26,826 bases of DNA, taken from NCBI GenBank assembly GCA_030446525.1, contig JAUJNC010000078.1, positions 1 through 26,826 of the forward strand, given 5' to 3'. The DNA comes from Armatimonadaceae bacterium (GTDB lineage Bacteria > Armatimonadota > Armatimonadia > Armatimonadales > Armatimonadaceae). The position numbers were made by a program, and so were the translations under genes. A model generated the notes under the pieces. That model did no database searches. It was not told where the DNA came from and saw only the letters and a program-made list of their open reading frames with translations. Of the stretch, positions 16,723 to 24,256 are shown piece after piece (the first letter of the stretch is position 1; the number at the start of each line of letters is the position of its first letter).

Positions 16723-17046
16723 ATGCAAATCGTACACCCGTTCCTCTTTTATCTGCCCTGGGTGGCGGGGCTGCTCGCCCTGGCTCCCACCGTTTTCTCA
16801 TTCGCGGCGCAGAACCGCTGGGGGCGCGCCGTTGGGGCGTTCTTCGCCGGTATCTTGGGGGGCTTGCTGGCGTTCTTAGCGGTGTTCGTGCTGTTCCTGC
16901 TCTTCATTCAGATAGACGGAACCCTGCGCCTGCGGATGCTGCAACAGGTGAATCCGGTTACAGTCTTGGTCTTGTACGCTGCCGCGGTGGGATTGGGGGC
17001 GTGGCACGGCTCGCGCCTGGTCGCCCGCGAGGATCCGGGCTATTGA
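16723..17046 (+). CDS. Small membrane protein with three predicted helices
   Basis: A 107-residue hydrophobic protein: helix 1 about 5-26 (PFLFYLPWVAGLLALAPTVF), helix 2 about 36-64 (GAFFAGILGGLLAFLAVFVL), helix 3 about 76-95 (VTVLVLYAAAVGLGAWHG), with a short charged tail VAREDPGY. The start is ATG 16723, with AAGGAG seven bases upstream; the in-frame ATG at 16651 lacks such a site. It is the first gene after SARP-box promoter 1, so it is the best candidate target of the neighbouring regulator. I do not recognise a family. Confidence 0.75.
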   Translation: MQIVHPFLFYLPWVAGLLALAPTVFSFAAQNRWGRAVGAFFAGILGGLLAFLAVFVLFLLFIQIDGTLRLRMLQQVNPVTVLVLYAAAVGLGAWHGSRLVAREDPGY

Positions 17047-17227
17047 CGCGGAAGGCGCCTGAAGGCGGGGAGAGGCCTGGTAACTTTACGAGAGAAAGAG
17101 AAAAAGAGAAGAGGAGGAGATTCTTATGCAACACGCCGGGCAACCTTGCTCAGCCTTGATGTTCCATCGAACACGCGTGTCCCGATCGCCGCCCGCATTC
17201 ACCCCAGGGAAACGCGGAACATTTCCT

Positions 17228-17254
17228 CCAGGTAAAGGCGGCGCCTTTACCTGG
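17228..17254. repeat. Perfect 12-bp palindromic hairpin upstream of the HAF-repeat gene
   Basis: CCAGGTAAAGGC (17228-17239) and GCCTTTACCTGG (17243-17254) are exact inverted copies with a 3-nt loop. It lies between the strong ribosome site before ATG 17126 and the HAF-repeat frame. No U-run follows. It may be an inserted palindromic repeat or a leader hairpin. Confidence 0.6.
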
Positions 17255-17277
17255 ATCACATCAGATATTTTGCGGGA

Positions 17278-18210
17278 ATGCTCACCCTTCCCGCCCGACG
17301 CAAAGGAGCCTTTCCCACGTGGTCTTTACACCCTGCGGCCCGCAGGCTGGCCCTGCGGGCCCTCACCGCTGCGGCCCTGACATCCCTGGCGGCCCTGGCC
17401 GCTCCGGCGACGCGGGCAGAGCCGCCCGCCGACCCGGTCCCGTACACCATCCTGGACGCGCCCGGAGCGGTATCCACCTTTGTTCACGCCATCAACAACC
17501 GGGGCCAGATCCTCGGGACCTACGTCGGCCAGAACGGGAACTCGTACGCGTTCGTGTACGAAGCCGGCGTCTACACTGTCCTCGCTCCCCCCGACGGCGC
17601 GAGGGGCGTCACCGGCTACGGCATCAACGATAAGGACCAGATCGTCGGGCAGGTCTTGGGCAGCGACTCCGCCCAGCATGGCTTCCTGTATCACCGGGGC
17701 GTCTACACCACCCTCGACATCTCGGGCGCGGTGGCGACCTATGCGCTTGGCATCAACGATAAGGGCCAGGTCGTTGGGTACTACATCGACAGCGCGAGCA
17801 TACGGCATGGTTTTGTGCTGACCCTATTGGGGAGGAAGCGATGGTCCGCACAGGGTACAGTAGGGTGGGAAACGCCGCAGAAAGCCAGCGTCGCGCGGCC
17901 GGCCTTCAACGGCACCTCGGCCGAAGTGTATGTCAAGTATAGGGGCTGGCTCCAGGGCTGTCAACAGGGTCTTCTAACCGGTGATATTCTCGCCGGAGTA
18001 TGGCACGAAGACGAAGACAAGGGCCGTACCCACAGGCCGCGCTTGTTGGCACGCGCTTCCGCCTCCAGTCTGGCGAGCTGCTCAATTCGGTTCCACGGCA
18101 TTCTCACCGCGGCTCGGCTGTCTGGCCGTGTCCCCGCAGGAGGGCGCCGATGTCCCTGCGCTTGTTCGCTATCGCCAGGTCCCGCGCCGTCCTGCCCCGG
18201 TTATCCCTGA
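17278..18210 (+). CDS. HAF-repeat extracellular protein, probably truncated after about 17820
   Basis: Residues about 15-48 form an export signal: basic RRLALRALTAAALTSLAALAA, then ATRAEPP as the cleavage region. Three HAF-type repeats follow, recognisable by INNRGQILGTY, INDKDQIVGQV and INDKGQVVGYY, each ahead of an aromatic FVY/GFLYH/HGF strand, as in predicted extracellular beta-rich proteins. Similarity stops at HGFVL (about 17818); the remaining frame to 18210 has no family character and overlaps the ankyrin gene antisense, so the real 3' end was probably lost. ATG 17278 has no ribosome site. A very good one (GAGGAGGAG) precedes ATG 17126 in another frame, so the true start may lie there, with an indel or insertion between. 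Confidence 0.65.
   Translation: MLTLPARRKGAFPTWSLHPAARRLALRALTAAALTSLAALAAPATRAEPPADPVPYTILDAPGAVSTFVHAINNRGQILGTYVGQNGNSYAFVYEAGVYTVLAPPDGARGVTGYGINDKDQIVGQVLGSDSAQHGFLYHRGVYTTLDISGAVATYALGINDKGQVVGYYIDSASIRHGFVLTLLGRKRWSAQGTVGWETPQKASVARPAFNGTSAEVYVKYRGWLQGCQQGLLTGDILAGVWHEDEDKGRTHRPRLLARASASSLASCSIRFHGILTAARLSGRVPAGGRRCPCACSLSPGPAPSCPGYP
17821..18103. other. Segment without an intact gene between the HAF-repeat and ankyrin genes
   Basis: No complete gene is supported. On the minus strand at about 18031-18092 a frame reads NRIEQLARLEAEARANKRGL ending in W. This resembles the C-terminal helix of staphylococcal-nuclease-like (thermonuclease) proteins, where EAEARAxxRGLW is common. Nothing upstream or downstream completes such a domain, so at most it is a remnant. 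The segment looks like a rearrangement junction. Confidence 0.35.
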
Positions 18211-18784
18211 TGGCGGGGTCGGCCCCGCGGGCTAGCAGCAGCGTCGCCACCTGGGCGAAGGCGCCGGGCGCCCTGTCCGGCACGAATGCGCCCGAGATGC
18301 TGTGGAGCGCCGTCGTCCCGTACTTGCTCACGGCGTTGACGTCCGCCCCCTTGTCCAGCAGAAACGCCACGGTCGCTGTGTCGCCGTCAAAGGCGGCGGC
18401 GTGCAGTGCCGTGCTGCCGAGGGTGGTCCGGGCGTGGGCTAGGCCGGGGTCGTTGCGCAGCAGTGCTTCGGCCCGGGCCCGATCGCCGCTGCGCAAGGCC
18501 AAGACGAGTGGGCGGAGCCGCTGCTGCATCGAGGAGGCCGTCTCTTTGCCTAGCTCCGGCGCGTGGGACGGGGCGGTCTGCGTGGGCGGGGTCCCGGCAG
18601 GCGCTCCGCGGCTTGTCGCCTCCTGGCAGCCATAGCCCCCCGCCGCGAGGAGCAGAGCGGCGCATCGGGCAAAGACGTTTCGAGGCGAAGGCGTTCGGGA
18701 TTCGGCGAGGGCCTTGCCTATTAGCTCCTGAGCCGTTAGCTTCCCAGCCCCGGCCAGTTCCCGCTCGATGACGAACTTGGGCAT
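18104..18784 (-). CDS. Ankyrin-repeat protein with a DUF4242-like N-terminal tip
   Basis: A 226-residue protein. ATG 18784 has AAGGAG seven bases upstream. The first 20 residues (MPKFVIERELAGAGKLTAQE) look like the start of DUF4242 proteins, but the rest of that domain is absent. A hydrophobic stretch at about 41-51 ends in GGYGC, reminiscent of a lipobox, followed by a Pro/Thr-rich linker. The C-terminal half has ankyrin repeats: LGSTALHAAAFDGDTATVAF, LLDKGADVNAVSKYGTTALH, and LLLARGADPAIRDNRGRTAR. Ankyrin repeats bind partner proteins. The N-terminus may be chimeric: the ankyrin gene may once have started at its own signal sequence. Confidence 0.75.
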   Translation of the reverse strand: MPKFVIERELAGAGKLTAQELIGKALAESRTPSPRNVFARCAALLLAAGGYGCQEATSRGAPAGTPPTQTAPSHAPELGKETASSMQQRLRPLVLALRSGDRARAEALLRNDPGLAHARTTLGSTALHAAAFDGDTATVAFLLDKGADVNAVSKYGTTALHSISGAFVPDRAPGAFAQVATLLLARGADPAIRDNRGRTARDLAIANKRRDIGALLRGHGQTAEPR

Positions 18785-18895
18785 GACAGTGCTCCTTGCC
18801 TGGGGGTGTTGTGTGTAGTTTGCCCTGCTGGTACTCGACACGCCACAAGCGCCGCCCGACGATAGCCACCCGCCAGGAATACCAGCGCCTCTTTT

Positions 18896-19060
18896 CTCGA
18901 AGAGGTCCGCAAAATCCTGCGACTCAAACACCTGAGCCTCCGAACCGAAGAGGCATACCTGTACGGGATCACGGGGTTCATCTTTTCCCATCACAGCCGA
19001 CAAGGGTGCCGCCTCGGCGTCCCCGAGATACACGCCGACCTATCTCATCTGACCGACCAG
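18896..19060 (+). pseudogene. Fragment of a tyrosine integrase (N-terminal SAM-like domain)
   Basis: The + strand reads EEVRKILRLKHLSLRTEEAY, then LYGITGFIFSHHSRQGCRLG and VPEIHADLSHL. This matches the N-terminal DNA-binding domain of tyrosine recombinases of the integron-integrase/XerC-like kind, where L-R-L-K-H-x-S-x-R-T-E-x-A-Y is a hallmark. No start codon, no catalytic R-H-R-Y domain and no attachment site are present. The fragment ends where TPR sequence begins (about 19065), so it marks a recombination junction. Confidence 0.65.
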
Positions 19061-19073
19061 CCTCTTCCGACAG

Positions 19074-20045
19074 CACTATGCGCCGGCGGTCTCGCTCCTC
19101 GAGGAGAGCTTGGCACTACACCGGGAAATGGGAGACCCGCAGGCCGTCGTCAGGATCCTCTTGTTCTTGAGTGACGCGGCTGCGGGCGCCGGCCAGGGCG
19201 ATTCAGCCCTCGCGCGCAGCCTGGTTGACGAGAGCATGCCCGTGGCGCAGGAGACCGGAGATAAGTGGATTCTCTCGAACATGAAAGAGGGTCTGGCGAA
19301 TCTTGCCCGCCGCGAGGGGGATTATGACACCGCCCGGTCCCTGCTTCAGCAGGGTTTGGCGATGCTGCGGGAAACAGGGCACCGTCACAGCATCATCGGA
19401 ACGCTCAGGCTTTTAGGCGATGTGGCGCGGGACCGGGGCGACCCCGCCGCCGCGCGGCTACTTCGAAGAGGCGCTGCGGACCAACCGGGAACTGGGGTAC
19501 CAAGGCTGGGACGCGGCGCTGCTCGTGCGCCTAGGGAACGCGGCTCGCGACCAGGGTGACTATGCCCCCACCCGGGCGTTCTACAGCGAAGCGAAAGACA
19601 TCAACGACGAGGGGCGGCGTGTGCACCATAGGCTTCACGCCGTCGGCGTCAACGGTGCGCTTTGGCAAGCGAACATTCTCCACAACCTGGGGAAGTTGGA
19701 CGACGAGGGCAACCCGGCTTCGGCGCATGCGCTCTGGAAGGAAAGCCTGGTGATACGGCGAGATCTACCGGACGAACGAGGGATCGCCTCCTGGAAGCGT
19801 TCGCCGGATCGGCCGCGGCGCAAAGGCGGCCGCAGCGAGCGGCGCGGCTGTTCGGTGCGGCCGAGGCGCTGCGGAAGACCATCGGCGCGCCCTTGCCACC
19901 CGCTGACCGTGCCGACCATACGCGTGGCGTTGCCGCCGCCGTTGCCGCGCTGGACGAGCAAGCCTTCGCCGCGGCTTGGGCCGAGGGGCAGGCGATGACG
20001 CTGGAGCAGGCAATCGCCCTCGCCCTCGAAGAAAACGAAACATAA
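19074..20045 (+). pseudogene. 3' remnant of a second SARP/LuxR-type TPR regulator
   Basis: Only the TPR region and the C-terminal module are left: HYAPAVSLLEESLALHREMG, repeats with ARREGDYDTARSLLQQGLAM and ARDQGDYAPTRAFYSEAKDI, then GAPLPPADRADHTRGVA and FAAAWAEGQAMTLEQA. Frame changes are needed near 19445 (one extra base) and 19785 (one missing base). The last 60 residues are nearly the same as those of the intact regulator ending at 16432, with long identical DNA runs, so the two are paralogues. The DNA-binding and ATPase domains are absent, replaced by the integrase fragment. It cannot act as a regulator as it stands. Confidence 0.75.
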
Positions 20046-20100
20046 CCGGCGGGCATCCCTCGAATGTAGCCTGAAAAAAGTTTGTCGTTCCTCCCCATTT

Positions 20101-20132
20101 TTGACGATTCCTTGACGGTGGCTTTGTAGACT
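20101..20132 (+). promoter_or_regulatory. SARP-box promoter 2, same layout as promoter 1
   Basis: TTGACGA (20101-20107), TTCC, TTGACGG (20112-20118), eight bases, then the -10 box TAGACT (20127-20132). The heptamers, the TTCC spacer and the 8-bp gap match the box at 16508. The ATG of the phospholipase-like gene is 75 bp after the -10. The second TTGACG is too close to the -10 to act as an ordinary -35, which suggests activator dependence. Confidence 0.75.
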
Positions 20133-20147
20133 GGAAACAACACGCTG

Positions 20148-20180
20148 TCTGGCCCTGAGATCATCTTCTTCAGGGCCAGA
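20148..20180 (+). other. Hairpin in the 5' leader of the phospholipase-like gene
   Basis: TCTGGCCCTGA (20148-20158) and TCAGGGCCAGA (20170-20180) form a perfect 11-bp stem with an 11-nt loop. It lies between SARP-box promoter 2 and the ribosome site TAGGAGG (20194-20200). No U-run follows, so it is not a terminator. It could stabilise the message or be a repressor operator. Confidence 0.6.
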
Positions 20181-20207
20181 GACGACAAACGTGTAGGAGG
20201 CAAGCTC

Positions 20208-22733
20208 ATGTCGTTTTGGAGCACGCACCGCCGGAGTCGGGCGCTTCGTTGGAGCGCTTTCCTGGCCGCCCTCGTCGGCGTTACAGCCGCATCGGCGCCG
20301 GCATCGCAGGCATACAACCCGCCGGAGGTCCCAACAACCTTACCGCTGATCTGAACCAACCCAAGACGCACGGGACCATTATCCTTAAAGCGATAAAAGT
20401 GCTTGAGGGCGATGGTCATAAAGACCCCGCCGCGTTCTTCGAGCAGTACCGACAGCAAATTTGTTGGACGGTGCTCGGCAGGCGGACCGCTCCAACGGCG
20501 GATTTCACATCAAGGTGCAGGCGGTGGGCAAGGACGTATACACCTCGGAGGAGATCCCGAAAAATTCGTTCAGCCACTTCTATAACCCGGCGACCAGTAA
20601 AGGACTTGAAATGCGCTTCGGCGATACCGGGGACACCATCGCAAGCGTTGCCAAATCGCTGTCGCTGGGTCCTTGGGAAGTTGTACACCCTGCAAGGACC
20701 GCATCCGGCCGCTACCGACATGGCCGACTGGGCGTATGCCCAGGCAGTAGACGCCATGCGCGCCGGTAAGGTCAAGGAGGCGATGACGCACTTGGGCTGG
20801 GCATTGCACTATATCGCTGACCTGACCGTGCCCCAGCATGCCACGGACGAGCAGGCCGCCAAACCCGGATCGAACCACGTTGCGTTCGAGAACGAATGCG
20901 ACATATTCATCGCTAAAGTCGGTTTTCCGCACGCCACAAGCGACGGTGTGTACAACGCGGAATGGCGGCCGGGGCAGTTCGGCATGTACGCCGCCGCCAG
21001 TCGGCAACCCGCGTTGGGGACGCAAAAAACCCGGCGACCTTCGAGAAGGCGGCGAAGGTGACTATACCCTGGCCGAAAAGTTGAGTGCCGGCCTGATGCG
21101 ACGTTTTTCCTCCAGTGGAAGAACGAAGATTTCACAGTCATGGTCGTGACAATCAACCGCGTCAAGGCGCTGCCGGGTTACAGGCTCTGGCCCTGGCCTG
21201 TGGGCAATGACCGTGACCCCACGCGAGACGTGGACACGGGCGACGAGGCTGACTTCTATGCCCGCGTCGCGCTAGACGGGCGCGTTACCAGACCGGATCG
21301 GTCGACGGCGCGGACGACATGAACCCCAATGTGATCGCACCCTTCAACTGGGTGTTCCCGCGCTGGATCAGCGGCAAGCGCGACAGCGTTCCGGTCAACG
21401 TCGGTATCTGGGACGCCGACGGCGGCCTCCATGGCGACGACGATCACTACGACGTCTCGCCCGTCGATGGCAAGAGGAACTTAGACTTCGTTTATCACCT
21501 GAACGATAGCCGCGTGACGGGTGAGGTGAACGCGGGCGGTGATGCCGCCTCGCCCGCCATCGTTCACACGCGGGGAGATGACGCTCCGATTCGGACGATC
21601 GGGGCGAGGACGCCGAGATATGGCTGCGCGTGGAGCGGCTCCCCCGGTGGCGGTATCCCCGCACGGGAACCGTCCGTGGTCAGGTAACGGCGGGAGGAAA
21701 GCCAGCGGCGGGGGCCTACGTGTTTTATCGCGACGCGCTTCACGCAGACGCCCGCTGGAGCCGCGTTCCGGTAGACGAAGCGGGCAACTATACAATCCCG
21801 ATTCTGCCCGTCGGGGCCTATAGTTTCCGTCCGGGTGGCTCCGCCTGGACCTTCACGGGCGGCATACCGCGCCCCCAAGAGATCGCCCCGGCAACAACGT
21901 GATCTCGTTCGAAGCGCAGGAAGCAGCAGACCCGTGACGCCTATCAGAGGTGGCAGCAACGCCAGCGGCGCATCAAACACGTCCCCGCTGGCGTAGACCT
22001 TTCGCCCGCCGCCGGTGTAAGCCTGCCGGCCGCCCGCCTCTACCAGACCCGTTGAACCGGGGCGAAATGTACAAACAAACAGTGGAAAGGGCGGAGACGT
22101 TGCGCTACATCGGCTCGCAGATGTTGAGTGTGCAGGTTCCGGGCGGTCAGTTTGGGGTCGCCAATAACGATCTGGGCTACCCGTCCGGAGGGCAGATCAT
22201 CGTCCACGTAGCGAGCTGGGTAGACGCCGCGAACAATCCCATCAAAGCGTTCGATGACGTCTACGACGGCCCACCTCGCACGCTGGGCTATACCGAGCCG
22301 AACGGCAAGCAAATTTCCTGGCGCTATCACCCGGTCAAGGGCCGAACCGGGAACGGTGTTCCAGGCGCCCGTGTCCGCGCCCGCCTTCTGCTGGGCAACC
22401 CGGCCGTGGGCTACCACGAGGCCGACCGCGCGGAAGCGACCACAAGCGCGTCCGGCAACGCCGTATTCTCGTTTGAGGCAGGCGGCCGTGTGGAGGAAGC
22501 GGTGATTGCGATTAGCGTGTTGAAAAACCCGACCAACCCGTGGGCTACGGTCTCGCTACGTTCCGGAGGAGACGCTGCTTTTCCACCCGGCCCGAACGGG
22601 AGACGACACACAAAATTCGGCCCTGTACCGTCTTTCGGCGGAACACGCGTTGCCGGCCAACCTGAGGATTCTGGAAAAGGTCCGCGGTACAGCGGTCAAC
22701 GTGGTGGAACCGTACCCGCCCATTGTCAAGTAG
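20208..22733 (+). CDS. Large secreted phospholipase C / P1-nuclease-like protein with Ig-like C-terminal domains (eleven apparent frameshifts)
   Basis: ATG 20208 follows TAGGAGG by seven bases. A signal peptide (basic MSFWSTHRRSRALRW, hydrophobic SAFLAALVGVTAASA, cleavage near ASQA) is followed by a domain resembling zinc-dependent phospholipase C/S1-P1 nucleases: THGTIILKA, NSFSHFYNP, LGWALHYIADLTVPQHATDE and SNHVAFENECD supply the histidines and acids of a tri-zinc site. A D-rich region (VNVGIWDADGGLHGDDDHYD) follows, then a carboxypeptidase-regulatory-like fold (TGTVRGQVTAGGKPAAGAYV), and a long beta-rich tail ending EPYPPIVK. Frame changes are near 20325, 20458, 20676, 21024-21029 (A6), 21104-21108 (T5), 21288, 21590, 21890, 21932, 22050 and 22555. 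Joined length is about 842 residues. Probably cleaves phospholipids or nucleic acids outside the cell. Confidence 0.7.
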
Positions 22734-22806
22734 ACGAACGCTCGCGCCTTTCCGTCCGGGCCATGTGGCAGGCCGCCGCTCCGAAACGGAGCCGTGATGG
22801 CTGTTT

Positions 22807-22934
22807 GGCTATGGACCGGATCGCGTTGTTGCCAAAGGAGGTTGGTTGCCAGCAGGCGTCGCGGCATCATTCGGAAGATCATGATACCCAGCAAGCAAGC
22901 GATCAGTCACAACAACGCGATCCGGTCCATAACC
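22807..22934. repeat. MITE-like element (family B, copy 2)
   Basis: A 128-bp segment with inverted ends: GGCTATGGACCGGATCGCGT at the left; reading inward from the right end, GGTTATGGACCGGATCGCGT. The perfect part of the repeat is about 22 bp (22810-22831 and 22910-22931). In inverse orientation it resembles copy 1 at 3510-3636 in its ends, its length and an internal CTTGCTTGCT. No target duplication is visible. The right part contains the start of the membrane protein gene at 22881. Confidence 0.7.
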
Positions 22935-23709
22935 CCGGCCCTCGCCTTCTTCGCGGCCAACCTTGTCACTGGCTACGTCTTCGCTCGCTTCTGGATGAAG
23001 CAGGATGCGGAGGAGCGGACGGCGTTGCGCTACGGCCCGGGAACAGGCGGGTTCGTGGGCGCCGCGTTGGGGTGGACGGCCGGCTTCTACGGCCCCTTTC
23101 TTTATCGGGCCGCGCTCGGGATGCCGGGCGGCAATCTCACGGGACTCGCGGAGTTCTTTACCGGCGTGCCGATGGCGTTCGTCGGCGGTGCCGTGGGAGG
23201 TGCTGTCGCGGCGGCACGGGTGCGGACACCGCGTGGGAACGCCCACCGGACACCGGTCGTGGCGGTGAGCGCCCTCGCGATCCTCGTCGCTGGGTTCGCG
23301 GTGCTCCGTGCGAGCACGCCGCCTCCCCAGATCCCGTCCGATAAGTCAGACCATACCCGGTTACAAACCGCTGGACGGCGATTCGGCACTGGCCCGCACC
23401 CCGATCTCCTTCCGGCTTGTCGTACCCGAGGAGAAGGAAGGGCGGAAGTGGACGCGCAGCGGCTTCGGCTGGCGGGAGAAGCACCCGAGCGGAGAGACCC
23501 GGCGCTTCCTACTGATGGGCGAGGCGGAGGTCGCGGGCGACCGCGGGGTCGTATACGGCGAGCAAAGAGAACGCGACCCGGTCGTTTTCATGCTCGAACG
23601 AGGCAGCAAGCGCCCCTGGCTGCGCTACCGGAGAGACGGCGTCCGGTGGCGAGATCTGGGCAAGATGAAAGAGATCACGTGGCCGGGTGCGAACCCGCCA
23701 ACCAGGTAA
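22881..23709 (+). CDS. Membrane protein of unknown function (one apparent frameshift)
   Basis: ATG 22881 with GGAAG upstream; the first 18 codons lie inside MITE B2. Hydrophobic segments are at about 16-32 (TPALAFFAANLVTGYVFA), 52-75 (GFVGAALGWTAGFYGPFLY), 85-112 (LAEFFTGVPMAFVGGAVGGA) and 125-142 (TPVVAVSALAILVAGFAVL). One extra base near 23350 moves the rest into another frame, which reads PGYKPLDGDSALARTPISFR, a hydrophilic domain of about 120 residues with GFGWREKHPSGETRRFLL and ends at TAG 23709. Joined length is about 275 residues. I do not recognise the family. The N-terminus may be an accident of the MITE insertion. Confidence 0.55.
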
Positions 23710-23754
23710 ATCGAATGTTAACCGGATCACTATCACCCATCGGGAGGACAGAAC

Positions 23755-24113
23755 ATGATTCGTTGCACTCGCTTGGCCTTTGGCCTTGCCACGGCGCTGC
23801 TCGGCCTTTGCGTCGGCAGGGCCGCCGTCGCGCAGGAACTGTTCGTCAGCAGCTCCTTCACCAACCAGGTGAAGCGCTACGATGCCACGACGGGCAGTTT
23901 TGTCGACAATTTCGTGGCCGCAGGCAGCGGCGGGCTGAGCGGACCCGACGCCGCGGCGTTCGGCCCGGGGACGGCAACCTTTATCTCAGCAGCGCCGGCA
24001 CCGACCAGGTGAAGCGCTACAACGGCACAACGGGCGCTTTCATCGGCAACTTCGCCTTCGGCGGCGGGTTGGATAACCCTACCGGTCTGACCTTCGGCCC
24101 CGACGGTGGATGA
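23755..24113 (+). CDS. Secreted NHL/beta-propeller-like protein, short and probably truncated
   Basis: ATG 23755 has GGAGGA upstream. A clear signal peptide (MIRCTRLAFGLATALLGLCV to AAVAQ) is followed by two similar repeats: LFVSSSFTNQVKRYDATTGS with FVDNF, and LYLSSAGTDQVKRYNGTTGA with FIGNF. These resemble blades of NHL/SMP-30-like beta-propellers. One missing base near 23970 shifts the frame between repeats (GPGTATF versus GPDGNLYL). The joined frame ends at TGA 24113, just after GLTFGPDGG, where a third repeat would begin. The family normally has five to seven blades, so this is either a truncated gene or a remnant. Confidence 0.6.
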
Positions 24114-24256
24114 AGATCGTCAGCGGGAACCCTGCAACTTTCTTCATTGCCCTGGGTCGAAGCGTTAACGCGGAGCCTGACCTGGCGCCGATCGCCACTC
24201 CGATTAAGTCTTCGGGATCTTTCTGAACAGGACGGCGGACGCGCTGGAGAAAAACG

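Noticed and set aside
12686..20045. SARP/TPR genes as a natural-product biosynthesis cluster
   Set aside because: SARPs often control such clusters, but no biosynthetic enzyme (PKS, NRPS, cyclase, tailoring) is present in the window.
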